This document shows, one piece after another, positions 34,929 to 44,183 of a stretch of 64,000 bases of DNA. The translations under genes were made by a program, and so were the position numbers. The stretch comes from Alphaproteobacteria bacterium (GTDB taxonomy: Bacteria; Pseudomonadota; Alphaproteobacteria; Puniceispirillales; Marisalimonadaceae): contig SGYL01000004.1 in assembly GCA_004213885.1 (NCBI GenBank), positions 1-64,000 on the forward strand, written 5' to 3'. A model generated the notes under the pieces. The model was not told the DNA's origin and did no database searches. It saw only the letters and a program-made list of their open reading frames with translations. Within the stretch, counting starts at the first letter, position 1. Every line of letters begins with the position of its first letter.

Positions 34929-35843
34929 TTGACTTTTAATAAAGGTCACTTAAAAGTCAGTTATATTCATAAAATATATTATGAAGAATTTGGCAATCCA
35001 AATGGCATTCCAATCTTGTTTTTACATGGAGGTCCAGGTGCTGGTTTTTCATCTTTTCATAGAAAGTTATTTAATGTAAAAACTCATAGAGTTATTTTTT
35101 TTGATCAAAGAGGTTCTGGTAAAAGTTTACCTTTAGCGGAATTAAGAGACAACAATACGAACGAATTAATTAAAGATATTGAAAAATTAAGAAAATATTT
35201 AGAAATTGATAAATGGTTCATCTTTGGAGGGTCCTGGGGAAGTACACTAGCTATATTATATGGAATAGAAAATCCAAATCGTTGTCTAGGTTTTATATTA
35301 CGAGGTATATTTTTAGGAACAAAGAAGGAGATTGATTGGTTCTTATATGGAATGAAAAGTTTTTTTCCTGAAGCACATAATAACTTTACTAGAAAAATAT
35401 CTTTAGAAGAGCAAAGTGATATTTTGAAATGGTACCACAAAAATCTAAATCAATCTAATTTAAAAATTGTGCATGATTTAGCATCAAAATGGAATTCCTA
35501 TGAAAGTTCATGTTCTACATTAAAGTATGTTGAAAGAAAAATGTCTGGAGAACAATCATTAGCAATTGCAAGAATTGAAGCACATTACTTTGTAAATAAT
35601 TGCTTTATAAAAGATGGTTTTATTTTAAAAAATATAAATAAAGTTAGCAAAATATCATGCGATATTATACAAGGAAGGCATGATATAATTTGTCCGCCTA
35701 TCAATGCTTATAAACTATCAAAAAATTGGTTGGCATCAAATTTAAGAATTGTAGAAGAGGGATCTCATTCAGGTTTCGAAGATTGTATGTTTAAACAAAT
35801 TCAAGAAAGTTTAAATCATATAATAATTGACACCTCTAGATAA
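34929..35843 (+). CDS. pip: Proline iminopeptidase
   Basis: A 304-residue alpha/beta hydrolase (peptidase family S33) that removes N-terminal proline from peptides. Features are FLHGGPGAGFSSF (oxyanion hole, about 32-43), DQRGSGKS, the nucleophile Ser102 in FGGSWGSTLA, an acid in IIQGRHDIICPP and a histidine in EEGSHSGFE near the C-terminus. These match the S33 prolyl aminopeptidases. The start is a TTG at 34929 with AAGG 7 bases upstream. It follows carD by 22 bases. Cytoplasmic, with no signal peptide. Confidence 0.9.
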   Translation: MTFNKGHLKVSYIHKIYYEEFGNPNGIPILFLHGGPGAGFSSFHRKLFNVKTHRVIFFDQRGSGKSLPLAELRDNNTNELIKDIEKLRKYLEIDKWFIFGGSWGSTLAILYGIENPNRCLGFILRGIFLGTKKEIDWFLYGMKSFFPEAHNNFTRKISLEEQSDILKWYHKNLNQSNLKIVHDLASKWNSYESSCSTLKYVERKMSGEQSLAIARIEAHYFVNNCFIKDGFILKNINKVSKISCDIIQGRHDIICPPINAYKLSKNWLASNLRIVEEGSHSGFEDCMFKQIQESLNHIIIDTSR

Positions 35844-35871
35844 AATTATTTATCGTTATTTAAGGTGAAAA

Positions 35872-36099
35872 ATGAAAAAAGAATTATCATTTGAAGAGGC
35901 TTTAAAGGAACTAGAAGAAATTGTAGTTAATCTTGAAAAAGGAGATATTTCTCTTGATGATGCCATCAAAGCTTATGAGAAAGGATCAATTTTAAAAGAT
36001 CAATGTGAAAAAAGATTAAATGAAGCCAAACTAAAAGTTGAAGAGATAGAAGAAAAAGAAAATAAAAATAAAAATCTTAAACAAAGTTTAGATGAGTGA
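35872..36099 (+). CDS. xseB: Exodeoxyribonuclease VII small subunit
   Basis: XseB, with XseA, degrades single-stranded DNA to short oligonucleotides. The 75-residue protein begins with the family block [20 protein letters not shown] and continues [13 protein letters not shown], the usual helix pair. A good AAGGTGA Shine-Dalgarno sequence precedes the ATG. It overlaps ispA by 4 bases (GTGA), the common xseB-ispA-dxs arrangement. xseA is not in the window. Confidence 0.95.
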   Translation: MKKELSFEEALKELEEIVVNLEKGDISLDDAIKAYEKGSILKDQCEKRLNEAKLKVEEIEEKENKNKNLKQSLDE

Positions 36100-37022
36100 A
36101 TTTAAAATTTAAAAACTTCCAAAATACATTATTAAAAAATAGTGAAGAAGTAGATTGTTTTATAAAAAAAAAATTACCTAGAAATGAAGGTTTAAACAAG
36201 AAACTTATACAAGCTATAAAGTATTCTATATTAGGAAGTGGGAAAAAAATTAGAAGTTTTCTTGTAATTGAAATTGGTAAAGTTGTTTCAGACATTAATA
36301 ATTTAACTTTTAATAAAAAAAAAAAGAATGAACTAATTGTTATAGCTTCAGCTATAGAAGCGATACATACATATTCATTAATTCATGATGATTTGCCAGC
36401 TATGGATAATTCTGATTATAGACGAGGAAAAAAATCAACACATAAAAAGTTTGATGAGGCTACTGCAATATTAGCTGGAGATGCGCTCCAAAGTTGGGGT
36501 TTTCAATTGATTTCAAATCCAAAAAATTTTGAAAATAGAGATAAAATTTCAAAATTGGTTTTTGAGTTATCAAAAGCTATTGGTTTTTGTGGTATGGTTG
36601 GAGGACAACAAGCAGATATAGATTTTACACACAATGATTTAAGTGAGGATAATATACTTTGGATTCAACAAAAGAAAACAGGATCTCTTTTAGAATGCTG
36701 CGGAACTTTAAGTTCAATTATCTGTAATGCAAAAGATGATCAAATAAAAAAGCTACAAAATTTCTCTAGAAACTTGGGATTAGCTTTTCAGATAAAAGAT
36801 GATTTATTAGATTTAAATAGTAATTCAAAGGAACTTGGTAAGCCTGTTCATCAAGATCAATCTAATGAAACGCCAAACTTTGTAAATTACTATGGTGAAG
36901 AAAAATCAATCCAAAAAATGAATCATAGTCTAGAAAAATCAATAGAATCTTTAAATATTTTTGGCAATCATGCAAAAAATCTTGTATTACTAGCAGATTA
37001 CATAGTTAAAAGAAGCCATTAA
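36096..37022 (+). CDS. ispA: Polyprenyl (farnesyl/geranylgeranyl) diphosphate synthase
   Basis: A 308-residue trans-isoprenyl diphosphate synthase that condenses IPP with DMAPP and GPP. The first aspartate-rich motif is [20 protein letters not shown] at about 93-112 and the second is [10 protein letters not shown] near 232. Position between xseB and dxs supports the farnesyl-type IspA. The start is GTG at 36096, overlapping the xseB stop. The region before the first Asp motif has a Lys-rich insert (NKKKKNELI). Product length cannot be fixed from sequence. Confidence 0.94.
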   Translation: MNLKFKNFQNTLLKNSEEVDCFIKKKLPRNEGLNKKLIQAIKYSILGSGKKIRSFLVIEIGKVVSDINNLTFNKKKKNELIVIASAIEAIHTYSLIHDDLPAMDNSDYRRGKKSTHKKFDEATAILAGDALQSWGFQLISNPKNFENRDKISKLVFELSKAIGFCGMVGGQQADIDFTHNDLSEDNILWIQQKKTGSLLECCGTLSSIICNAKDDQIKKLQNFSRNLGLAFQIKDDLLDLNSNSKELGKPVHQDQSNETPNFVNYYGEEKSIQKMNHSLEKSIESLNIFGNHAKNLVLLADYIVKRSH

Positions 37023-37026
37023 AGTA

Positions 37027-38979
37027 ATGTCAGACAAAAAAAAGAAAAAATTATTCTTAGAAAAAATAAACTCCCCTGAAGATTTAAAAAGTCTTAATAT
37101 TGAAGATTTAAAAATTTTGTCCACAGAGTTGAGAGAGGAATTAATAGAGATTGTATCAAAAACTGGTGGCCATTTAGGAGCTGGTTTAGGTGTGGTTGAG
37201 TTAACTGTAGCGCTTCATTTTGTATTTAATTCTCCAAAAGATAAATTGATTTGGGATGTAGGACATCAAGCTTATCCACATAAAATTTTAACTGGTAGAA
37301 GAAAAGATCTTCATACTTTAAGACAAAAAGATGGTATCTCTGGTTTTCTTAAAAGAAGTGAATCAATACATGATCATTTTGGTGCTGGACATTCGTCAAC
37401 ATCTATTTCTGCTGGATTAGGTATGGCTGTAGCTAGAGATATCAAAAAAGAAAAAAATAAAATTATTGCTGTAATTGGTGATGGAGCTATGAGTGCTGGA
37501 TTAGCATATGAAGGCATGAATAATGCAGGTATATTAGATAGCGATATGATTATCATTTTAAATGACAATAGGATGTCAATAGCGCCAGCAGTTGGTGCTT
37601 TAAGCAATTATTTGTCTAAAATAGTGTCTAGTGAACCCTTTAATTCTGTTAGAGAAATAGCAAAAAAAATGGTTGAAATTTTCCCTCAACAGATTGGTCA
37701 AACAGCAAAAAAAGCTGAGGACATAGCTAGAAATATTTTAACACAGGACAATACATTCTTTAGTCAAATGGGGATGTTTTATTTAGGCCCTATAGATGGT
37801 CACGATGTTGAGACTTTAGTTAAGGTTTTAAAAAATTTAAATAGTGGGTCTAGACACGGACCTATTTTACTTCACGTTGTCACTGAAAAAGGAAAAGGTC
37901 ATCCGTTTTCAAAAGTTTCGGATGAAAAATATCATGCTGTTTCAAAATTTAACGTTGTAACTGGAAATTCTATTAAATCATCTTCAAATGTTCCAACTTA
38001 TACTGAAGTTTTTGCAGATACATTATGTAATATTGCAGAAGATAACGAAAAAATAACAGCTATTACAGCTGCTATGCCATCAGGCACAGGTCTTAACAAA
38101 TTTAAAGAAAAATTTGAAAATAGATTTTTTGATGTTGGTATAGCTGAACAACATGCTGTTACATTTGCCGCTGGACTTGCGTCTCAAGGCATACAACCTT
38201 TTGTTGCAATATATTCTACTTTTCTTCAAAGAGCTTATGATCAAGTTATTCATGATGTAGTAATACAAAAATTACCTGTAAAATTTATGTTAGACAGAGC
38301 AGGCTTAGTTGGTGCAGATGGATCCACTCATGCTGGAGCTTTTGACCTAGCTTATCTACTTTGTTTACCAAATGTTGTTGTTATGGCTCCAAGCGATGAA
38401 AACGAATTAAAAGACATGGTTTATACATCCTCTTTATATAATTCGGGACCAATATTTTGCAGATATCCAAGAGGCGAAGCTACAGGAATGGAAATTTCAA
38501 AAAAGCTGCTAAAACTTCCAATTGGAAAAGGAAGAATAATAAAAGAAGGAACAGATATAGCTATTTTATCTATTGGAACTTTATTAGAAACAGCATTAGA
38601 AGTTTCAAAAAAGCTTGAATCTGAAGGATATGATGTAACTGTGGCTGATGCTAGATTTGCAAAGCCAATTGATGAAGATCTTTTATTAAATCTTTATAAA
38701 AATCATAAAATTTTATTTATAGTTGAAGAGGGATCTAGGGGTGGTTTTTCCTCTCATTGCTTAAATATTATCACTTCAAGTAATTTGTTAAATACAAATT
38801 CTAAGATAATCAGAACTTTAAATTTACCAGATTTATTTCAAGAACATGCCTCTCAAAATGAACAATTAGTAGAAGCTAACTTAGATATAAATGGTATATA
38901 TAATAAGATTAAATTAGATATAGAATCTCAAAAATTTAAATTAAATTTAAAGATCAACAAAGGTTATAAAAATAACTAA
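37027..38979 (+). CDS. dxs: 1-deoxy-D-xylulose-5-phosphate synthase
   Basis: Dxs catalyses the first step of the MEP pathway, joining pyruvate and glyceraldehyde 3-phosphate with TPP. The 650-residue protein has the transketolase layout: GGHLGAGLGVVELTVALH (about 46-63), DVGHQAYPHKILTGR, the TPP motif GDGAMSAGLAYEGMNNAG near 150, the pyrimidine domain with the catalytic Glu in DVGIAEQHAVTFAAG, and DRAGLVGADGSTHAG. It lies 4 bases after ispA and ends inside the probable start region of tlyA. Confidence 0.97.
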   Translation: MSDKKKKKLFLEKINSPEDLKSLNIEDLKILSTELREELIEIVSKTGGHLGAGLGVVELTVALHFVFNSPKDKLIWDVGHQAYPHKILTGRRKDLHTLRQKDGISGFLKRSESIHDHFGAGHSSTSISAGLGMAVARDIKKEKNKIIAVIGDGAMSAGLAYEGMNNAGILDSDMIIILNDNRMSIAPAVGALSNYLSKIVSSEPFNSVREIAKKMVEIFPQQIGQTAKKAEDIARNILTQDNTFFSQMGMFYLGPIDGHDVETLVKVLKNLNSGSRHGPILLHVVTEKGKGHPFSKVSDEKYHAVSKFNVVTGNSIKSSSNVPTYTEVFADTLCNIAEDNEKITAITAAMPSGTGLNKFKEKFENRFFDVGIAEQHAVTFAAGLASQGIQPFVAIYSTFLQRAYDQVIHDVVIQKLPVKFMLDRAGLVGADGSTHAGAFDLAYLLCLPNVVVMAPSDENELKDMVYTSSLYNSGPIFCRYPRGEATGMEISKKLLKLPIGKGRIIKEGTDIAILSIGTLLETALEVSKKLESEGYDVTVADARFAKPIDEDLLLNLYKNHKILFIVEEGSRGGFSSHCLNIITSSNLLNTNSKIIRTLNLPDLFQEHASQNEQLVEANLDINGIYNKIKLDIESQKFKLNLKINKGYKNN

Positions 38980-38995
38980 AGTCCGTATTGATAAA

Positions 38996-39706
38996 TTGCT
39001 CTTTGATAAAAATCTTGTGAAAAGCAGACAAGAAGCAATCGGACTAATTTTGTCAGGAAATGTATTTATTGACTCACAAAGGATTGATAAACCAGGCTTT
39101 AAAGTTGAAGTGAATTGTAATTTAATTTTAAAACAAAAAGATAAAATGTGGGTTTCACGTGGAGGCTACAAACTAGATCAAGCTATAAAAGAATTTAATA
39201 TTGATTGTACTGATATTGTAGCAATGGATATAGGTTCTAGTACGGGAGGTTTTACAGATGTATTAATTAGAAAAGGAGCAAACAAAGTTTATAGTGTCGA
39301 TGTTGGTTATGGACAATTAGATTGGAATATTAGAAATAATACTTGTGTAAAGGTTCTAGAAAAAACAAATGCAAGGTATTTAGATAGTGATATAATTACT
39401 GATAAATTAGATGCTATTGTTTGTGATGTATCATTTATATCTTTAAAAAAAGTCATAAAACCAAATATTAAATTCTTAAAAAATAATGGCTGGATAATTA
39501 GTTTAATTAAGCCACAATTTGAAATTGGGAAAAACCTTTTAGGAAAAGGAGGTGTTGTAAAAAATGCTGAACACCATCAGATGGTTGTGGATGATATAAG
39601 AGCTTTTTTTGAAAATGAAATTGATATAAGTATAAATGGTATTATTGACAGTCCTATACTTGGGCCAAAAGGCAATAAAGAATTTCTAATTTATGGTAAA
39701 AAGTAA
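38996..39706 (+). CDS. tlyA: TlyA-family rRNA 2'-O-methyltransferase (start uncertain)
   Basis: A TlyA/FtsJ-like enzyme: an N-terminal S4 domain followed by a Rossmann methyltransferase with SAM motif AMDIGSSTGGFTDVLIRKG and VDVGYGQLDWNIRNN. Relatives 2'-O-methylate 16S and/or 23S rRNA. From the TTG at 38996 the protein is 236 residues, but the frame stays open upstream and encodes T-K-V-R-I-D-K just before, which is the conserved S4 opening (R-x-D). No ATG, GTG or TTG precedes it; the best candidate is ATA at 38972, 8 bases after AAAGG and overlapping the dxs stop, giving 244 residues. The given start is the conservative one. Confidence 0.9.
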   Translation: MLFDKNLVKSRQEAIGLILSGNVFIDSQRIDKPGFKVEVNCNLILKQKDKMWVSRGGYKLDQAIKEFNIDCTDIVAMDIGSSTGGFTDVLIRKGANKVYSVDVGYGQLDWNIRNNTCVKVLEKTNARYLDSDIITDKLDAIVCDVSFISLKKVIKPNIKFLKNNGWIISLIKPQFEIGKNLLGKGGVVKNAEHHQMVVDDIRAFFENEIDISINGIIDSPILGPKGNKEFLIYGKK

Positions 39707-39715
39707 TTTGAAAAT

Positions 39716-40810
39716 TTATTTAGCTAAAGAACCAATTTGTGCTTCATGCATCATAATTTGATCTACTAATATAATAGCCATCATAGCCTCAGCTATTGGT
39801 ACAGCTCTAATTCCGACACAAGGATCATGTCTGCCTTTAGTAATAATTTTTGTGTTTTGATTTTGAGTATCAACCGAATTTTTTTCTATTAATATAGAGC
39901 TTGTTGGCTTTACAGCGAAGTTAGCAACTATTGGTTGACCTGTTGAAATTCCACCTAAAATTCCACCTGCGTTATTTGAATTGAAAATATAGCCACCATC
40001 ATTATCTGGGAATATTTCATCATTATTTTCACCTCCAGTAGATGATGCTGATTTAAAGCCTGATCCTATTTCTACCCCTTTTACAGCATTTATAGACATC
40101 AATCCTTCTGCAATTTGAGAATCAAGTTTTTTATAAATAGGACTCCCTAAACCTTTTGGAACATTTTCAGCTACAATTTCTATAATTGCACCAGTACTAT
40201 TTCCACTTTTTCTTAATGAATTCAAATCTTTTTCCCAAATTGGAACCGTTTCTTTGTCCGCACAAAAAAATGGGTTATTATCAACTTCATTCCATGAAAA
40301 ATTGTCTTTGTTAATTTTGTTTTTTCCTATTTGAATTACATTAGCTTTAATAAATATTTTAGGAAATCGTTGTTGTAGTATTTTGAAAGCAATTGCTCCA
40401 GCAGCAACTCTCACAGCTGTTTCTCTTGCACTTGATCTTCCACCACCTCTATAATCACGAATTTTATATTTTTCATGGTATGTTATATCGGCATGACTTG
40501 GTCTAAATTTATTAGAAATTTCGTTATAATCTTTACTTCTTTGATCTTCATTTTTTATATTTAATGCAATAGGATGACCAGTTGTTTTACTTTCAAAAAC
40601 ACCTGAAAGAATTTCGACTTTATCGCTTTCTTTCCTTTGACTTACAAATTTTGATTGCCCAGGTTTCCTTCTATCAAGAAGTTTTTGGATATCTTTTTCA
40701 TTAAGGCCAATATTTGGTGGAACTCCATCTACTATGCATCCAATAGCTGGTCCATGGCTTTCACCATAGCTTGTAAATCTAAACAAATTACCAAATGAGT
40801 TATATGACAT
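39716..40810 (-). CDS. aroC: Chorismate synthase
   Basis: AroC performs the last shikimate-pathway step, using reduced FMN to make chorismate. The 364-residue protein has the signature blocks [20 protein letters not shown] (about 13-32), [20 protein letters not shown] with [11 protein letters not shown], and [19 protein letters not shown] near the C-terminus. Length is normal. It lies 4 bases after fabI on the minus strand, a frequent alphaproteobacterial neighbour (fabI-aroC), and 9 bases from the convergent tlyA stop. Confidence 0.97.
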   Translation of the reverse strand: MSYNSFGNLFRFTSYGESHGPAIGCIVDGVPPNIGLNEKDIQKLLDRRKPGQSKFVSQRKESDKVEILSGVFESKTTGHPIALNIKNEDQRSKDYNEISNKFRPSHADITYHEKYKIRDYRGGGRSSARETAVRVAAGAIAFKILQQRFPKIFIKANVIQIGKNKINKDNFSWNEVDNNPFFCADKETVPIWEKDLNSLRKSGNSTGAIIEIVAENVPKGLGSPIYKKLDSQIAEGLMSINAVKGVEIGSGFKSASSTGGENNDEIFPDNDGGYIFNSNNAGGILGGISTGQPIVANFAVKPTSSILIEKNSVDTQNQNTKIITKGRHDPCVGIRAVPIAEAMMAIILVDQIMMHEAQIGSLAK

Positions 40811-40814
40811 TATA

Positions 40815-41627
40815 TTAATTATTCTTAGGAGGTGTCATGTCTGGAGCATCAATTGCTTTCATTCCCACAACATGATAACCACAATCCACATGATGAGTTT
40901 CACCAGACACACCTGTTGACATATCAGAAAGCAGGTATACAGCACTGCCACCAACATCGTTTAATGTAACATTTCTTTTCATTGGTGAATTATACTCATT
41001 CCATTTTAAAATATACCTAAAATCTCCAATTCCACTTGCTGCAAGAGTTTTAATTGGCCCTGCAGAAATACTATTCACTCTAATTTGATCTTTACCTAAA
41101 TCCGTAGCTAAGTATCTAACAGAAGCTTCAAGAGCAGATTTAGCTAACCCCATAACGTTATAATGTGGCATCACTTTTTCAGCACCATAATAACTTAAAG
41201 TTAATAATGATCCACCATCGGGCATCATTATAGCTGCTCGTCGAGCAATTGCTGTAAATGAATATACTGAAATATCCATAGTATTTAAAAAATTTTCCCT
41301 TGATGTATCGATATATTCACCTTTTAGTTCATCTTTATCTGAGAAAGCAATAGCATGAACTAAAAAATCAATTTTAGGCCATTTTTTTTTTAGCTCATTA
41401 AAAGTATTATCTATATCTTTATCGTTTGAGACATCGCAAGGAAGAACTATATCAGAATTTACGCTATCTGCTAATGGAATAACTCTTTTTTTTAGTGCTT
41501 CACCTTGATAAGTAAATGCAAGCTCTCCACCTTGGTCGGCAATAGCTTTAGCAATTCCCCAACCAATAGACTTGTCATTAGCAACTCCCATTACTAAGCC
41601 ACGTTTATCTTTCATTAAATTGTTCAT
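40815..41627 (-). CDS. fabI: Enoyl-[acyl-carrier-protein] reductase FabI
   Basis: FabI reduces trans-2-enoyl-ACP in fatty acid elongation with NADH. It is a divergent SDR with the FabI nucleotide motif [20 protein letters not shown] and the catalytic Y-x6-K in [20 protein letters not shown]. The 270-residue length is typical. The ATG at 41613-41615 (MKDKRG) is an equally good start and would remove four residues. It precedes aroC by 4 bases. It is the only enoyl reductase in the window. Confidence 0.96.
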   Translation of the reverse strand: MNNLMKDKRGLVMGVANDKSIGWGIAKAIADQGGELAFTYQGEALKKRVIPLADSVNSDIVLPCDVSNDKDIDNTFNELKKKWPKIDFLVHAIAFSDKDELKGEYIDTSRENFLNTMDISVYSFTAIARRAAIMMPDGGSLLTLSYYGAEKVMPHYNVMGLAKSALEASVRYLATDLGKDQIRVNSISAGPIKTLAASGIGDFRYILKWNEYNSPMKRNVTLNDVGGSAVYLLSDMSTGVSGETHHVDCGYHVVGMKAIDAPDMTPPKNN

Positions 41628-41699
41628 ATAGATACACTTTTTATAAATTTATTTACTATAATAGATTATTATAAATTTAAACAGATAAAATTATTTAAA

Positions 41700-42227
41700 T
41701 TAATCTAAGGAATAACTAACTTTTTTTCTAATGCCTATTGTATCACCGGGATTATAAGACTTATTACTTATGAATTCTAAAATTTCGCCGTCAACGTCAA
41801 TATTCAATTTGTAACCTGTTATTTGCTCGGATGTCTCTGTATATGTAATATTTTGAATTTTACAAACTTCTTTTTCAACAAATTCATTATTGTTTGCTCT
41901 AGCTTGTTTATCATTTCTTACTATTTCTGAACCAATCAAGGCGCCTATAGCAGTAGATCCCTGTTTCCCACCACCTTCACCAATTTTATTTCCAATTGCA
42001 CCTCCAATTAAAGCTCCAATTAAATTATCAGCTCCAAACCCTTGAGAAGCTTTTTGTACAGGAACTCTTTTAATTTCGCACACTTTTTCTCTTTTAGGTA
42101 TATTCTGAGTTACATATTTTTTTAAAACTTCTACTGATTCTACATATCCATTTGTTAGCGTAGTTATTGTTTTTGAGAAGCTAACAGTAGATAAAAATAT
42201 AAATAAAACACTAAATATAAATTTCAT
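41700..42227 (-). CDS. Glycine-zipper 2TM-domain envelope protein
   Basis: A 175-residue exported protein with a signal peptide of about 18 residues (cut near SFSKT). The central segment DNLIGALIGGAIGNKIGEGG followed by GSTAIGALIGSEIV (about 70-105) is a glycine zipper as in the rickettsial 17-kDa surface antigen family (Gly-zipper/2TM). Conserved cysteines flank it in VCEIKRVPV and EVCKIQNITY, and could form a disulfide. There is no lipobox cysteine at the signal cleavage site. Role is probably structural in the envelope; function unknown. It is divergent from pdxH across 70 bases. Confidence 0.78.
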   Translation of the reverse strand: MKFIFSVLFIFLSTVSFSKTITTLTNGYVESVEVLKKYVTQNIPKREKVCEIKRVPVQKASQGFGADNLIGALIGGAIGNKIGEGGGKQGSTAIGALIGSEIVRNDKQARANNNEFVEKEVCKIQNITYTETSEQITGYKLNIDVDGEILEFISNKSYNPGDTIGIRKKVSYSLD

Positions 42228-42297
42228 TACTTTAATTCCTTATAAATTAAATTATATATTACTTACAAATATGGCAAAAATTTGAACATAATAAATC

Positions 42298-42891
42298 ATG
42301 GAATTAAATAAAAAAATAGACCCAATCGAACTATTTCAAAAATGGTTCAAAGAAGCACAAGATAGAGAAATCAGAGATCCTAACGCTATGCAAATAGCTA
42401 CTGTATCTAAAAATGGATTTCCATCTGTAAGAACAGTTTTATTGAAAGATATTATTAATAGAAACTTTGTTTTTTATACAAATTATGAAAGCAGAAAATC
42501 TAGAGAGATCTTTGAAACAGGTAAAGTTGCAATATGTTTTTATTGGAAGTCTATAAATCGTCAAGTAAGGGTTGTCGGTGAAATTGATAAAATCCCCGAA
42601 AAAGTATCAGATCAATATTTTGAAAGTCGATCATTAGGTAGTAGAATAGGGGCCTGGGCTTCTATTCAATCACAACCGTTAAAAAATAGAGAGACGTTAT
42701 TAAAAAGAGTTGAAGAGTTCAAAAATAAATTTGATGAGAATGTACCAAGACCAAAGCATTGGGGTGGATTCAAAATTGTACCAAATGAGTTTGAATTTTG
42801 GCAAGATGGAGATTTTAGATTACATGATAGATTTATTTTAAAACCATCAGATCACCCTAATCTTTGGGAATGCCAGAGATATTATCCTTAG
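42298..42891 (+). CDS. pdxH: Pyridoxamine 5'-phosphate oxidase
   Basis: PdxH makes pyridoxal phosphate from PNP or PMP using FMN. The 197-residue protein has the conserved ATVSKNGFPSVRTVLLKD (about 44-61), FYTNYESRKSREI, the block VRVVGEIDKIPEKVSDQYF, SRIGAWASIQSQPL and the C-terminal WECQRYYP, the usual PdxH ending (W..qRLxP). Its last 35 bases overlap the tail of the convergent MFS transporter gene; the PdxH end is conserved, so the overlap is probably real. Confidence 0.96.
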   Translation: MELNKKIDPIELFQKWFKEAQDREIRDPNAMQIATVSKNGFPSVRTVLLKDIINRNFVFYTNYESRKSREIFETGKVAICFYWKSINRQVRVVGEIDKIPEKVSDQYFESRSLGSRIGAWASIQSQPLKNRETLLKRVEEFKNKFDENVPRPKHWGGFKIVPNEFEFWQDGDFRLHDRFILKPSDHPNLWECQRYYP

Positions 42892-44113
42892 TACTTTGAA
42901 AATATGTCATAATAAAATAATTAATTAATAAAACTATTATTAACCCAAGAAAAATACCAAAGCTTACCTGGTAAGAGAATAATGAGTAGCCAGTCATTTT
43001 GCCTGGCTCAATAAACTGCATTATTGCTCCTATTGCATATTGAGCAATGAAGGCAACCATAAATGTTATTAAATTTACAGCTGTTGAAACTCTTCCTGCA
43101 TAATTTAATGGAAAATAGTCACTTAATCCTGAATATGATAATGTTGCACAAAAAGAGGTTAAGCTAAACAAAACCCAAGGCCATATTGCTTTTGGAAGTA
43201 ACCCAAAAGTTATAACAGCAGTTGGGATAATTAATATAATTATCATTACAACCATGACACTAATTGTTGAAATATTTTTTTGTCTTAAATTATCTGATAT
43301 GATACCCATAAGTATTATTCCAATTGTCATAGATATTGTGAATAAAAAGAGGATTTCAGCTATTTCTGTTTGACTGAATTTTCCAACATCAGCAAGCCAT
43401 GGCCCTGCCCATAAGCCTTGAATTGCCATTGTTGTTCCACCTACTAAACCTGCTAAAGGGCCAGCTCTCCAAAAATGATAGTTAGTGTAAATTATCTTAA
43501 GTACTTTTAATACTGGTTCTTCTTTTTCATATGTGATTTTTTTTTCTGGTACAATTATAAAAATTAAAAAACCAACTATTAAGGTTGTTAAAGATAAAGC
43601 AAAATAAATAGTTCTCCAATCAGTTATTTGAAGTAGATATTCTAAAGGTGATGATGCTGAGATTGCTCCTAACCCTCCCACAGCTAAAAATAATGCAACT
43701 AATAAACTTAGTCGTTCTTTTGGAAACCAAATAGACATCGCTTTAAAAGCACCCATTAGAGCACCAGAAACGCCTAAGCCTATTAAACCTCTTCCTACCG
43801 TTAAAGAAAATACAGTATCACCTAATGCAAATAATGATGCACCCAATGATGCTATAACAAACAAAACGGTTTGTACTTTTCTTGCTCCAAATTTATCAAG
43901 TAGAATTCCTAATGGTAATTGAAATAAAGCAAATGTTAAAAAATAAACTGAAGTAATTAGGCCGAGTTGTTCCGCATTAATTCCTAAGTCTTGGTTAAGA
44001 TAAGGAGCTAAAATTGCATTAGTAGATCTGTAAACATATGACAAAAAGTAACCAGCTGAAAATGGCAAAAAGACAAATAACATTTTTTGAGTTAGTGTGC
44101 TTGGATTTTTCAT
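42857..44113 (-). CDS. Major facilitator superfamily transporter
   Basis: A 418-residue MFS permease with 12 predicted membrane helices. The inter-helix 2-3 motif is LPLGILLDKFGARKVQT (about 65-81), a good MFS signature A, and FLSYVYRSTNAILAPYL lies on the first helix. A central cytoplasmic loop at about 195-210 (KKITYEKEEP) splits two six-helix halves. The substrate is unknown; the next gene across the divergent gap is an M20 amidohydrolase, so uptake of a peptide or N-acyl amino acid is a possibility only. Its 3' end overlaps pdxH by 35 bases. Confidence 0.88.
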   Translation of the reverse strand: MKNPSTLTQKMLFVFLPFSAGYFLSYVYRSTNAILAPYLNQDLGINAEQLGLITSVYFLTFALFQLPLGILLDKFGARKVQTVLFVIASLGASLFALGDTVFSLTVGRGLIGLGVSGALMGAFKAMSIWFPKERLSLLVALFLAVGGLGAISASSPLEYLLQITDWRTIYFALSLTTLIVGFLIFIIVPEKKITYEKEEPVLKVLKIIYTNYHFWRAGPLAGLVGGTTMAIQGLWAGPWLADVGKFSQTEIAEILFLFTISMTIGIILMGIISDNLRQKNISTISVMVVMIIILIIPTAVITFGLLPKAIWPWVLFSLTSFCATLSYSGLSDYFPLNYAGRVSTAVNLITFMVAFIAQYAIGAIMQFIEPGKMTGYSLFSYQVSFGIFLGLIIVLLINYFIMTYFQSTKDNISGIPKD

Positions 44114-44183
44114 TTAAATATATATCTATAGAAACATTTGTTTTTTAGTTTTTATTCATTATACTCAAACACATTATTAAACA

